Assembly (NCBI GenBank): GCA_030592645.1
Contig: JAUVIR010000009.1
Coordinates: 1-59,488 of the forward strand
Direction: 5' to 3'
Origin: Candidatus Fermentibacterota bacterium
GTDB lineage: Bacteria; Fermentibacterota; Fermentibacteria; Fermentibacterales; JCC-6
Length of the DNA: 59,488 nucleotides
The notes under the pieces were generated by a model. The model worked only from the letters and a program-made list of their open reading frames with translations. It made no database searches and was not told where the DNA came from. Positions 34,102-43,121 of this stretch are shown in pieces (position 1 is the first letter of the stretch; every line of letters begins with the position of its first letter). Position numbers and translations under genes: made by a program.

Positions 34102-35558
34102 TGCTTATCCACTCCGGTTTTCGCCGTGACCCGGTCGTGTAAATTGCCCGTGAGCAGTCGCGGACCATGAGGTATGGAACACATCAGGCATGCAGGGGCA
34201 AGAGCTGCCGAATTGAACCCTTTCATACCTCCGGAAATGTTCTGAAGCTTTCTGAATCCGTTAGTCAGGAGGATACTCCCGGCCAGAGTTGATCTGTATC
34301 CGGTGCTGCATACAAGAAGGGTCTCCGAATCCTGGTCCAGCTCCCGAAAGCGGGTCCTCAGATCCGGTGCAGGGATGTTTACAGCACCATCGATGTGTGA
34401 ATTGTCATACTCAGCGGAAGATCGCACATCCAGTATCAGACCGTTACTGCATGACCTGATCACAAGGTCGGCCTCAAGTACCGACAATTGAGGTAAATGG
34501 GCAGCCGGAAGACCTGCAAGAGACCACGCAAACATACCTCCGTCCAGGTATCCCTTCACCCTGTCAAGTCCTACTCTTCTGAGCCATAAGGTTGTGTCCG
34601 ATACCTCAGAGAGGCTCGAAGCAACGAGGTAGATATCAGCATCAGGGGGGAGAACCCAACCGGCAAAGACGGGGATATTCCCCTCGAAGTCAATACTTAC
34701 AGCATTCGGTATATGCTGTCCGCCGAAGGCATCGTACCTCCGTACATCCAATACAATTGAATTAGGGCCACCGATGGCCTTTCTGAATTCTTCCGGCTTC
34801 ATCGGTTCAGGCTCCCCGAGGGAGGAAATTGTTGCAGATCCTGCTCTGTTGAACGCACTGCATCTGGAAAAATGATCAGGTGCCGGAGGCATTCCGGTGG
34901 TAAGGGAATGAATAAAAGCATCCCTGTCTTCGATCTGCAGGGCGGCATTGTACTTGCGTTCGTAGCCTATTGTACTGCGCCATTTGGAGCCCATAGCCCT
35001 GCCGCACAGGGATCCCGCGCCGTGCGCAGGATATACTTCGCAGAAATCCGGCAGTTCCATGAGTTTTCTCAAGCTGTCATATAAACGGGATGCAAGCTCC
35101 TGCGCCATGTCCGGGAACAGGTCCGGCCGACCCACATCCCCGACAAATAATGTATCTCCGCAGAATACACCGGCTGGATCCGGCCCTCTGCCTGTATCAG
35201 ATACTATGTAACTTACATGTTCCGGTGTATGCCCCGGAGTCTCTATTACATCTATTTTCATCTCCTCAAGCAGGAAACTGTCACCCTCGGAAACGGGTAA
35301 ATGGTCGAATGCACAGCATGCCAATGCCGGCACAACCACCGAAGCCCCTGTCAAGGCTGCCAGATCCATGTGACCAGACACGAAATCCGCATGCAGATGG
35401 GTCAGGAGAACATGAGTTATTTTCAGATCATGGTCCGCAGCTGCCCTGATGTAACCGCCGACATCCCTTGAGGGATCGATAACAGCGCAGGTTCTGTTTC
35501 CCGCCAGCATATATGAACTATGGGCGAGTTTAGGCATGAAAAAATGAACCAGCAGCAT
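34098..35558 (-). CDS. Metallo-beta-lactamase/double-rhodanese fusion (persulfide dioxygenase-like)
   Basis: 486 aa. The MBL domain (1-240) has the metal motif THLHADFVSGH and later TPGHTPEH, CGDTLFVGDVGRPDL and YPAHGAGS, as in ETHE1/BlhA-type persulfide enzymes. Two rhodanese domains follow. The first (about 270-370) lacks a catalytic Cys, its loop being LVASSLSE. The second (about 385-470) has CSTGYRS and should be active. It probably handles glutathione-like persulfide or sulfane sulfur delivered by the coupled YeeE/YedE transporter. ATG 35558 follows GGAG at good spacing, whereas an upstream start would add 25 unrelated residues. O2-using dioxygenase activity seems odd in an anaerobe, so hydrolase or transferase use is possible. 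Confidence 0.82.
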   Translation of the reverse strand: MLLVHFFMPKLAHSSYMLAGNRTCAVIDPSRDVGGYIRAAADHDLKITHVLLTHLHADFVSGHMDLAALTGASVVVPALACCAFDHLPVSEGDSFLLEEMKIDVIETPGHTPEHVSYIVSDTGRGPDPAGVFCGDTLFVGDVGRPDLFPDMAQELASRLYDSLRKLMELPDFCEVYPAHGAGSLCGRAMGSKWRSTIGYERKYNAALQIEDRDAFIHSLTTGMPPAPDHFSRCSAFNRAGSATISSLGEPEPMKPEEFRKAIGGPNSIVLDVRRYDAFGGQHIPNAVSIDFEGNIPVFAGWVLPPDADIYLVASSLSEVSDTTLWLRRVGLDRVKGYLDGGMFAWSLAGLPAAHLPQLSVLEADLVIRSCSNGLILDVRSSAEYDNSHIDGAVNIPAPDLRTRFRELDQDSETLLVCSTGYRSTLAGSILLTNGFRKLQNISGGMKGFNSAALAPACLMCSIPHGPRLLTGNLHDRVTAKTGVDKH

Positions 35559-35865
35559 TTTCAGTCTCCGTTCCTTCAGAACAGTAAGTGAATGCAGCAG
35601 TAACACTGTAACCAGTGACTGGAAAATACCCAAGAAACGGTGTGTCCGTCAAATCTACCCTGCATCATCCAGTCAACACTTTGACGCATGCCGGTCATCT
35701 GAGGCAGGGTATCCGCTTTTCGGAAATCAGCAGATTTATTGATGCGGAACAAATTGTGTTGAAGTAGTGTTTGTAACGTGTTATGATATTTACGGAATTT
35801 ACTACCTCATCAGCTGACACTCCGCATGTGTCAGTGATCACGAATGAACATGGAAGGCAGTGTAA
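35559..35865 (+). promoter_or_regulatory. Divergent intergenic region with M6 protease promoter and leader hairpin
   Basis: 307 bp. A plus-strand promoter is clear: TTGAAG (35759-35764), 17 bp, TATGAT (35782-35787). The leader holds a perfect inverted repeat CTGACAC-N7-GTGTCAG (35814-35834), an operator or RNA hairpin. No gene is seen in the region. Confidence 0.6.
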
Positions 35866-37515
35866 ATGAAGACTCTGACATTACTATCCCTGCTGCTTCT
35901 GGCAGCCAGCCTGCAGGCAGCTCCGCCCCCTCCCTGGTTCCCGTGGGAAACGGAACGGGGTGAAACGAATCTGCAGCTCTACCTGGAATCTTACACCGAG
36001 GCCCGAACAAGAGGCGTGGACGCGGCAAATCCGATATACGGCCTGCACAACCCTCCGTTCGGACCGGATGGTGCCCTGAGCGGCACAGACGAAGGGATGA
36101 ATGTCCTTATACTGCTTGTGGATTTCACTGATAATGTGGCCATGACACCTTCGGTATACTTCGACTCCATGGGTTTCGCCGCGGATACCTTCTCTCTTAA
36201 GAATTACTACAGTGAAGTATCCTTCGGTCAGATTGACATTGTAACTCTTGATTATCCCTCCAGCACCGCCTGGCAGAGAGCACCGGAGACTTACGTATAC
36301 TATGTGGATGATAACTACGGGTGGGGGAATTACCCGGCCAACTCCCAGGGCATGGTGGAAGACGTCTGCGAGCTTGTGGATCCTTTTGTAGACTTCTCAC
36401 AGTACGATAATGATTCCGATGGTTACGTCGACGGTGTGAATGTGATGTTCGCCGGTCAGTTCGACGGCACCCCCCAGACCATCTGGCCCCACGCCTGGTC
36501 CCTGCCCGGAGGCGGTGTAACCTTCGACGGAGTGAAGGTTTACTCTTTCAGCGTCCAGAACGAGTACGATGACAATCCCGGTGATAAATCCGCTGCAGTC
36601 TTCTGCCACGAGTTCGGGCACGTAATGGGACTGCCGGACCTCTACGATTACGATTATGACTCCAACGGTATAGGCGACTGGGGCATCATGTCCTTCGGCC
36701 TCTACAACGGGAACAGCTGGAGCCCGGCCCACTTCTGTGCGTGGAGCAGGATCGGCCTCGGAATATCCATCCCGGTGAACATCACTTCGGCAGGTTACTA
36801 TGATGTCCCTTCCGTGGAGATGTCTGGAACCATCTACCGGTTATGGACAAATGGCTCCGGGGGTAACGAATACTATCTTGTCGAGAACCGCAGGCCCATA
36901 GGTTACGATTCCGCCCTCCCGGGGTGGGGCGTCCTCATCTGGCATGTAGACGACGCCACCTCCAGCAACAACAACCAATGGTACCCCGGCCACACTTCCT
37001 ACGGACACTACCATGTCGCTCTGGAACAGGCAGACGGCCTCTGGGAGCTCGAACAGAAACAGAGCTACGGAGACCAGGAGGATCCGTTCCCGGGCCCGTC
37101 CTCCCAGAACGCGGATGCCTTTAACTACTGGACCGTTCCGGACAGCAGGGATTACTTCTTCGAGGATACATACGTAGAGGTCTCCTCCATACCGGAGAGC
37201 GCCGATACCGTCAACGTATTCTTAAGCGCCTCGCAGACCGGAATAGCTGAAGGGGATATCCCAGATGCCCCCGGTGTCCTTACGATGGCAGCCAATCCGG
37301 CAAACGGCTCGGCTGTCTTCCATATCTCCCACCCGGGAGGAGAAGCATCGCTGGAGATTTTCGATATCAGCGGCAGAGTGGTCGCAGTAATCCTTGATGG
37401 AGAGCTGCCGCAGGGTGACCATACACTCTCATGGGATGGAGGGACCGGTATCTATTTCGCAAGGTATGAAGGAAACGGCATTCTCTCAGGAACGAGGTTC
37501 CTGCTCGTGCGGTAA
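35866..37515 (+). CDS. Secreted M6-family metalloprotease (immune inhibitor A-like) with T9SS-like domain
   Basis: 549 aa. Signal peptide MKTLTLLSLLLLAASLQA; M6 catalytic motif CHEFGHVMGLPDLYD (zinc HEFGH, about 248-256), preceded by a calcium-like DNDSDGYVDG and followed by GDWGIMSFG. A C-terminal T9SS-type sorting domain is seen (AANPANGSAVFHI, SLEIFDISGRVV, GIYFARYEG, TRFLLVR). It would be exported and digest extracellular protein. The gene is G+C-richer than its surroundings. Its last 30 bp overlap the convergent sugar transferase gene. Confidence 0.9.
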   Translation: MKTLTLLSLLLLAASLQAAPPPPWFPWETERGETNLQLYLESYTEARTRGVDAANPIYGLHNPPFGPDGALSGTDEGMNVLILLVDFTDNVAMTPSVYFDSMGFAADTFSLKNYYSEVSFGQIDIVTLDYPSSTAWQRAPETYVYYVDDNYGWGNYPANSQGMVEDVCELVDPFVDFSQYDNDSDGYVDGVNVMFAGQFDGTPQTIWPHAWSLPGGGVTFDGVKVYSFSVQNEYDDNPGDKSAAVFCHEFGHVMGLPDLYDYDYDSNGIGDWGIMSFGLYNGNSWSPAHFCAWSRIGLGISIPVNITSAGYYDVPSVEMSGTIYRLWTNGSGGNEYYLVENRRPIGYDSALPGWGVLIWHVDDATSSNNNQWYPGHTSYGHYHVALEQADGLWELEQKQSYGDQEDPFPGPSSQNADAFNYWTVPDSRDYFFEDTYVEVSSIPESADTVNVFLSASQTGIAEGDIPDAPGVLTMAANPANGSAVFHISHPGGEASLEIFDISGRVVAVILDGELPQGDHTLSWDGGTGIYFARYEGNGILSGTRFLLVR

Positions 37516-38124
37516 GGACGTTTCATCACGTTCCAGATCTTTTGCGAATACTATCCGGTCCGCTGAACCGCCGGGGTCGAGATTCACTGCACGGGACCTG
37601 AACACTCCTGCAAATGTGGCCATCAGAATTCTCAGATCGTAGCATGGGCTGCGGCTTCGCACATAGTGATAGTCGAGCCTCATCTGTAATCTCTTATCCA
37701 GACTGCCCTTCCGGAGGAGACATAACTGCGCGGGGCCGGTCCAGCCCGGCCTTACAGTTTCGCGGAGTGACGTATCCAGATCCCTCAGCAGGGAGGCGGG
37801 CAGCGGCCTCGGACCAACGAAACTCATCCTGCCTGTCAGTATGAGAAAGAGCTCGGGGAGTTCGTCCAGATGCGACCGGCGCAGAAGCCTTCCCCAGAAA
37901 TTGATTCTGTGCGCCTCGAAAAATACCCGTCCGGTCTCCCTCCCGCTCTTCATGGATCTGATCTTCAGGTGGGTGTACTCAACTCCATACCGCCCGATGC
38001 GTTTCGACAGGTGAAAAGGAGGAAAACCGATGAAAATCGAAGATATCAGAAGCACAGCAAGGGTGAGAGGCAGGGTGATAACGATAAGAACAAAGGCTGC
38101 GAGGGCTTCCAGCGGGCGCGGCAT
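37486..38124 (-). CDS. Bacterial sugar transferase (undecaprenyl-phosphate glycosyl-1-phosphate transferase type)
   Basis: 212 aa from ATG 38124. One N-terminal transmembrane helix, then the family blocks SKRIGRYGVEYTHLKIRSM, RRSHLDELPEL, MSFVGPRPLP and RPGWTGPAQL. It starts a lipid-linked glycan by loading sugar-1-phosphate on undecaprenyl phosphate. The start overlaps the stop of the Mur ligase gene (TGATG) and follows GAGGAG, so it is translationally coupled; the longer upstream frame is not needed. Confidence 0.85.
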   Translation of the reverse strand: MPRPLEALAAFVLIVITLPLTLAVLLISSIFIGFPPFHLSKRIGRYGVEYTHLKIRSMKSGRETGRVFFEAHRINFWGRLLRRSHLDELPELFLILTGRMSFVGPRPLPASLLRDLDTSLRETVRPGWTGPAQLCLLRKGSLDKRLQMRLDYHYVRSRSPCYDLRILMATFAGVFRSRAVNLDPGGSADRIVFAKDLERDETSLPHEQEPRS

Positions 38125-39545
38125 CAGGACTCCTCGGAGGCGGCATAAGCTCCGGTACATGAGATGAACTGATCCCCCCTCTCGAAGAGATCGACAAAGA
38201 GAGGAGCACCGCTGCATCCAGGGGAGAGCAGCAGAGTACCCTCTTCATTCGGATCCAGACAACTGATTCCGATATTAACGGCTTCATTCATATCCCCGGC
38301 GAGGCTGAGCCGGTTCTCATTCATCCCCTTCAATGCGTTCCTCAGCCTTGCCGAAGCAGGATCATCGCTGAAGAGGATGATCCGGTGAACCCTCGCTCTG
38401 ATAAGCGATGCAAGGGGACCGTAATCCAGATTCTTGTGCCCTCCTCCTCCTGCTATAAGCACGATCTTCCCGCTGTCCAGATTCATTATAGCCTTTATTA
38501 CTGAGTCCGGCGTGGTGGCTGCGGAATCGTTGATGATACGGATTTTTCCGTATCTTCCTGCGAACTGGTATCTATGGGGAATGCCTGGAAATGTGGCTAT
38601 CCCCCCTGCGATTCTCAACGGATCGGCACCTGCCGCAACGGCACAGCATACCGCGGGAGTGATGAGATCGAGATGCACAGGTACAGCCATGTGGTCAGGA
38701 AGAGTATCAACACGGGTAAGTCTGACAACCCCGGGATCCCTCCAAGTCAGCCAGCCATCCTCCAGGAAAGAGCCTTTTGTGCCATCCGGCGGAACATGGT
38801 TCGAGGAAAAGTAATACCTTTCCGAACTGCCGGGGATCTCCGATAGAGCCGGATCATCAACAGGCAGGACAATGATGTCACCCGGGCTCTGGTGCCTCGC
38901 GATGGACTCCTTATCGAACCTGTACTCTTCCATCGAACTGTACCAGTTCATGTGATCGGCAAAGAAATTCAGCCAGCAGCCTATATGGGGAGATTTTCTG
39001 TGCAGATTCATTTCCGAAAGCTGCCAGGAGGAAAGTTCGAGAATCGGGTAGATCGAATCATCATCAACGAACCGAAGGGGTGAGACACAGTTATTCCCTG
39101 CTGCAATTGTCTTCACCCCGGAGAAGCGGAGTATATGGCTGACAAGGTGAGTGGTGAAGCTTTTGCCCTTTGTACCTGTAATGCCGACCCATGGTCTGTC
39201 TACGATCTCACAGAATATACCTGTCGGGCTGTCGACCGCCGAGTCCGAATCCGAAGCTGCAACCAGGAATCTGTTGCTGCGTTTGATGCCGGGATTCCTT
39301 ATCACCAGGTCGGCTTTAATGAAATCCTCGATGCTGTGGCCGCCGAGCACAAACCTGATATCCATATCTGCCAGCTCAGCAAGGGAATCCCCAAGAACGG
39401 ATTCATCCAGAAGATCTGTTACGGTAACTCTGGCGCCGCGCGCAAGGGCGAAAAGCGCAGCACCCACCCCTCCGTCCTTTGTACCCAGTCCCATTATCAG
39501 GACACTCTTATCCTGCAGATCATCAGAGGACCTCCAGAGTCTCAC
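38124..39545 (-). CDS. murD: Mur ligase, MurD-type
   Basis: 473 aa. N-terminal dinucleotide-like domain (VLIMGLGTKDGGVG), ATP-binding GITGTKGKSFTTH (about 124-136), the central LELSSWQLSEM, and the C-terminal ligase blocks NDSAATTPDSV and LLLSPGCSGAPLFVDLFERG. These are MurD hallmarks (D-Glu addition to UDP-MurNAc-Ala). The position is unusual: it is not in a division/cell-wall cluster but between a radical SAM gene and a sugar transferase, overlapping both. It may be the housekeeping enzyme or a paralog used in another amide-forming pathway. Confidence 0.8.
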   Translation of the reverse strand: MRLWRSSDDLQDKSVLIMGLGTKDGGVGAALFALARGARVTVTDLLDESVLGDSLAELADMDIRFVLGGHSIEDFIKADLVIRNPGIKRSNRFLVAASDSDSAVDSPTGIFCEIVDRPWVGITGTKGKSFTTHLVSHILRFSGVKTIAAGNNCVSPLRFVDDDSIYPILELSSWQLSEMNLHRKSPHIGCWLNFFADHMNWYSSMEEYRFDKESIARHQSPGDIIVLPVDDPALSEIPGSSERYYFSSNHVPPDGTKGSFLEDGWLTWRDPGVVRLTRVDTLPDHMAVPVHLDLITPAVCCAVAAGADPLRIAGGIATFPGIPHRYQFAGRYGKIRIINDSAATTPDSVIKAIMNLDSGKIVLIAGGGGHKNLDYGPLASLIRARVHRIILFSDDPASARLRNALKGMNENRLSLAGDMNEAVNIGISCLDPNEEGTLLLSPGCSGAPLFVDLFERGDQFISCTGAYAASEES

Positions 39546-40510
39546 GCCAGAACCCCGAACAGAACCCTGTCAAGATCATGTGAAACAAGATATTCGGGGT
39601 ACTTCTGCGTGTACAGCTCATGCAGCTTCTTCCCGACAAAGCAGTCGTCGTCACCGCCGCACACTGACCCGCACTGCTGCCCGGATTTAAAACTGTTCCA
39701 GTCGAAATCTTCAGTCCAGATACAATCAGGTTCGGCTCGGCCGACAAATCTCTGGCATGCATGAACCATCCCCCCCGGATCGATCAGCGCAGTTGCGCTG
39801 CCTGCATTACACCTGAGTTCAGGTATCCAGCATCCCAGAAGAAGTCTGTGATGACCTCCGAGCCGTATTGATCGGGAAGATGCTTCCGAGTAAGCATTCT
39901 TCAGAAGGATGTAGCGTTCCGCTGGAGATAACGGATATCTCTCCCGATAAAGGAGGGAGATAGATAGTTCCGACAAGCCAAGTTCGGAAGAGATGAAATT
40001 CAGCAATTCCGGAAGATGACGGGAACTCTCAGTATCAAGCACCGCATTCAGATAAACGGGTAGATCCAGATCCATCAGCAGTTTCAGACCTTCGATGACC
40101 TTTCGGAAGGTACCCCGGCCATCCGCGGTTCTCCGCCTTGAATCGTGAAGAACCTCCGGACCGTCAAGCGAGACTACATGTATCAACCGTTCATCCCCCC
40201 TGAAACCGCTGAGCCGATCTGCGGTGAGCAGAGTGGCGTTCGTGTTCACTACCACTAATCCATCCGGAACCCTCGAGAAGAAAAGATCGGCTATATCCAG
40301 TAATAGCTCCTTCTCTATCCATGGCTCCCCGCCGGTGAACCTTATCTGAGGTCTCGCCTGCGGATTGGATCTGAGGATATGATCCGAAAATGATTCCGCT
40401 GCTCTTCTGAACATACCGGGGTCACCAGGTTTCCCTCCGGAAGGGCAGTAGCAATAGGTACATGCACAGTTACATTCACATGTAGGCATCAGGTACAGTG
40501 AAGTCACCAT
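39542..40510 (-). CDS. Radical SAM protein with SPASM-like C terminus
   Basis: 322 aa from ATG 40510 (Shine-Dalgarno GGGGAGG). Radical SAM cluster motif CNCACTYC within an unusual run of Cys near residues 10-21, followed by RFTGGEPWIEKELLLDI. The C terminus has a Cys set (LLGCWIPELRCNAGS, VHACQRFVG, CGSVCGGDDDC) of the SPASM/twitch type that binds auxiliary clusters. Related enzymes modify peptides or proteins. It overlaps the upstream radical SAM gene by 1 bp and the MurD-like gene by 4 bp. Confidence 0.82.
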   Translation of the reverse strand: MVTSLYLMPTCECNCACTYCYCPSGGKPGDPGMFRRAAESFSDHILRSNPQARPQIRFTGGEPWIEKELLLDIADLFFSRVPDGLVVVNTNATLLTADRLSGFRGDERLIHVVSLDGPEVLHDSRRRTADGRGTFRKVIEGLKLLMDLDLPVYLNAVLDTESSRHLPELLNFISSELGLSELSISLLYRERYPLSPAERYILLKNAYSEASSRSIRLGGHHRLLLGCWIPELRCNAGSATALIDPGGMVHACQRFVGRAEPDCIWTEDFDWNSFKSGQQCGSVCGGDDDCFVGKKLHELYTQKYPEYLVSHDLDRVLFGVLA

Positions 40511-41319
40511 CAGTACCCTCCCCTGCAGTCCCATGGCGTAATCTGTTCGGGCAGTGTCGCACGGCAGAAACATGCCCTGACATCCGTCTTCTCGAACATC
40601 GATGCAATCCGTTTGAAAAGCGGCAGGCGCCATTCCTCTGCAGGATGAACCGGAACATCACCGGGCAGCGGATAATGTGCAATCAAGCGATCGAACATCG
40701 CCTCCGGAAGCGAATTCCTCATCCTTGATGCAATAAACCCGTCCATTCTCAGAGTTTCAATACCAATAGCGAACGGCTTTATCCTAAGCACCCACTGCAG
40801 AAGCGCAGACAGCCTATCCCCATCCGTGATTCCAGGTATGATCGGATCAATTCTTACAACAGTTCGGAGCCCTTTCATCTGGGCCAGGTCCTGGATCAGT
40901 TCGGCTCTCTCTCCGGCTTTCGGAGCTCCTGGTTCAAGCAGATCGGTGATACCGTCATCCAGAGTGTTCAGTGAAATACCCACGAAGGATCGACTGCTAT
41001 CCCTTATTATCCCGATATCTCTTCTTACCAGAAGACTCCGGGTGATAACGTAGAACGGCTGCTCCGTTCTGGAGAAGTGCCTTACCAGCGAACCGGTTCG
41101 AAAGTGCTCTTCCTCGCATGGAGGGTATGGATCGGTCCATGGGGAGAGATAGAGTGGAACAGAGGATATGGGACTTTCGAATATCTCCCGCTCACGGTCT
41201 GTCGGCCTGATTTCTTCCGAGTGTCTCTGCTTCCCAATACAGTAAACGCAGTTAAATGGGCACCCTGTGTAGAGATCCGCTTCGCGCAGACTGGGGCACT
41301 TCCCAACATATTTCGGCAT
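40510..41319 (-). CDS. Radical SAM protein, SplB-like
   Basis: 269 aa from ATG 41319 (Shine-Dalgarno AGAGGTGAT). The cluster motif is CPFNCVYC (near residue 20), followed by LYLSPWTDPYPPCE, VITRSLLVRRD and VGISLNTLDD, which resemble the spore-photoproduct-lyase-like radical SAM family. A C-terminal Cys pair ACFCRA may bind another cluster. It is first in the four-gene coupled operon. Confidence 0.8.
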   Translation of the reverse strand: MPKYVGKCPSLREADLYTGCPFNCVYCIGKQRHSEEIRPTDREREIFESPISSVPLYLSPWTDPYPPCEEEHFRTGSLVRHFSRTEQPFYVITRSLLVRRDIGIIRDSSRSFVGISLNTLDDGITDLLEPGAPKAGERAELIQDLAQMKGLRTVVRIDPIIPGITDGDRLSALLQWVLRIKPFAIGIETLRMDGFIASRMRNSLPEAMFDRLIAHYPLPGDVPVHPAEEWRLPLFKRIASMFEKTDVRACFCRATLPEQITPWDCRGGY

Positions 41320-41393
41320 ATCACCTCTCCGTTTCCGCATAACTGATATTCAGAACTGCAGCCCCGGTCAAGAATGCGGGATGCGTAACGGAA

Positions 41394-41432
41394 GACAGGG
41401 ACGAGAATTCTCTCGTCCCTGTCAGCTTTTTT
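41394..41432. terminator. Perfect inverted repeat, likely bidirectional terminator
   Basis: Arms GACAGGGACGAGA (41394-41406) and TCTCGTCCCTGTC (41411-41423) with loop ATTC, followed by AGC and seven T. It lies after the 41466-42656 gene and upstream of the radical SAM operon. The T run faces right, opposite to both neighbouring genes, so the terminator polarity is odd; in the leftward direction only a short TTCC follows. Confidence 0.6.
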
Positions 41433-41465
41433 TCCGATCAGATCAGTCGGCTCAGGATGTTTACT

Positions 41466-42656
41466 CTAATACGCTGAAAACTTTCCTGTCCGCTCATTCC
41501 ATTTCACGAAGAGATACCAGAGAAGCATGATAGCCAGGAATACACCAACTGCTGGTCCGTACCCGATTTTTTCAGGCAGGAAAAACATCTGCTTCATGCT
41601 GTCAGGCAGCGCATCGAAAAATGCAGGCTTGATGAACTTCGCTGTAAAGGGCATTGCAACCATCATACCGATTATTGAAGCCCAGAGTTTGATATGTCCT
41701 TCGCCGGCGCGCCACAGTGAGCCAACGGTACATCCACCGGCAATGGTCATTCCAAATCCGAAGATCGTTCCTCCGATGATGGCAGGGACCCAGAAATGGG
41801 GCCAGACCCAGATCATTTCGCCCCTGACACCCATGAACTTGAGGACGACAAACCCGAACATCGAGACCAGGATACCCGCCATTACAGCGAGTGCCGGTTT
41901 AGAGCTGCCGGACATGAACGGCTCACGGAGTGCCCTGACAACACAGAAGCGTGAACGCTGGCAGACCAGGCCTAAGTAAAGGCCAATTGGTGCGAACCAT
42001 GCGAGTACGCTGCTGGTGCCTGTGTACCTGAAGGCTACGATCATACCTATGATTACTACAACAAATCCGAGGATCGGCTGCCAGGATCCCTTGCCTTTTC
42101 CGGCGTCAAGAATCGAATATGTTTTTCCGCTGCTTAATTTCGGGAATTTATTCACTTCGAAGAGCAGGTACTTAACAGCAAGCCATGTACCGACTACGAG
42201 TCCTCCTGTGAAAACGACTGCGCCCAGTGAAAGCGCGGGCCAACCGCTGAAAAAACCGCCGATCGTGCAGGATACACCTACAACGGCTCCAAGTCCCATC
42301 AGGAGGCCTCCGATAAGCCCTTTGAAGAGTTCGCCAATAGGAGGAAACCTGAGAGCGAACTGCTTGGAGAAAAGAGCTCCAGCGAACGCGCCCAGTAATA
42401 GCATTATGCACAGAACCGAGTATGGGAATAGATTAACCGCTCCCATGTTGGCAAAGTCCCCGCCCATAAGGTTGAACAGGTTATCTCCCCAGTTCTTGAC
42501 TCCCCCGGAGGCGCCCCATGGCTTAAGAACTATAAAAAGGCAGATGTTACCCACACCGAGCAGGATTCCACCCACCCACATAGGCCATGATTTGGAGAAA
42601 AACACATCGTACAGTTCACGAAGGCTTCCTTTATTCTTTGCACCGGATTCACTCAT
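41466..42656 (-). CDS. Fused YeeE/YedE family thiosulfate/sulfur transporter (TsuA-like)
   Basis: 396 aa with about nine to ten membrane segments in two repeats. Conserved Cys are in VGVSCTIGGFF, VCQRSRFCVVRAL and IAGGCTVGSLW, matching the sulfur-relay Cys of TsuA/YeeE, which imports thiosulfate. TusA-family genes are the usual partners, and one lies 82 bp upstream here. ATG 42656 has a Shine-Dalgarno AAGGAGATAACG. Confidence 0.9.
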   Translation of the reverse strand: MSESGAKNKGSLRELYDVFFSKSWPMWVGGILLGVGNICLFIVLKPWGASGGVKNWGDNLFNLMGGDFANMGAVNLFPYSVLCIMLLLGAFAGALFSKQFALRFPPIGELFKGLIGGLLMGLGAVVGVSCTIGGFFSGWPALSLGAVVFTGGLVVGTWLAVKYLLFEVNKFPKLSSGKTYSILDAGKGKGSWQPILGFVVVIIGMIVAFRYTGTSSVLAWFAPIGLYLGLVCQRSRFCVVRALREPFMSGSSKPALAVMAGILVSMFGFVVLKFMGVRGEMIWVWPHFWVPAIIGGTIFGFGMTIAGGCTVGSLWRAGEGHIKLWASIIGMMVAMPFTAKFIKPAFFDALPDSMKQMFFLPEKIGYGPAVGVFLAIMLLWYLFVKWNERTGKFSAY

Positions 42657-42738
42657 CGTTATCTCCTTGGCAAAATGAAGCGGTCGTCAGGGGTATTCAA
42701 TCCCAGCTCTTCCGCAAAAAATACACTGACTCGAAAAC

Positions 42739-42969
42739 CTATTTTTCGCGACGGATAAAGAAAGTAAACCCATCTTCAGTGTCAACAACCTCAAGAAGAG
42801 AATTGCCGGTTTTGCCGCACCATGCCGGCACATCATCCTTTGATCCGGGATCGGTACCGTACATCTCCAGAACCTTTCCGACCTCAAGTTTCTTGATTGC
42901 CATAGCCAGCTTCAGAATCGGCATCGGGCACGATAACCCCTTGCAATCGAGAATCACATCACCCTGCAT
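42739..42969 (-). CDS. tusA: TusA-family sulfurtransferase
   Basis: 76 aa. Active-site Cys in GLSCPMPILKL (CPxP motif, about residue 14), with a second Cys in VPAWCGKTG. It carries persulfide sulfur between proteins. ATG follows AAAGGAGGAA. It pairs with the downstream YeeE/YedE transporter, the known TsuA/TsuB type arrangement. Confidence 0.92.
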   Translation of the reverse strand: MQGDVILDCKGLSCPMPILKLAMAIKKLEVGKVLEMYGTDPGSKDDVPAWCGKTGNSLLEVVDTEDGFTFFIRREK

Positions 42970-43121
42970 AGTTCCTCCTTTTCAGTGGTTCAGAAAAAGC
43001 GATCACAGTTGAAAATGCATATAAGGAAATTCGAATATCTGAACTTCATTGAGTTTAACATTCCCCGAACCATTGTCAAGGTTCAGAGAAAGGCTGCAAA
43101 AGTAAGAAAACCTGTGAGGAA

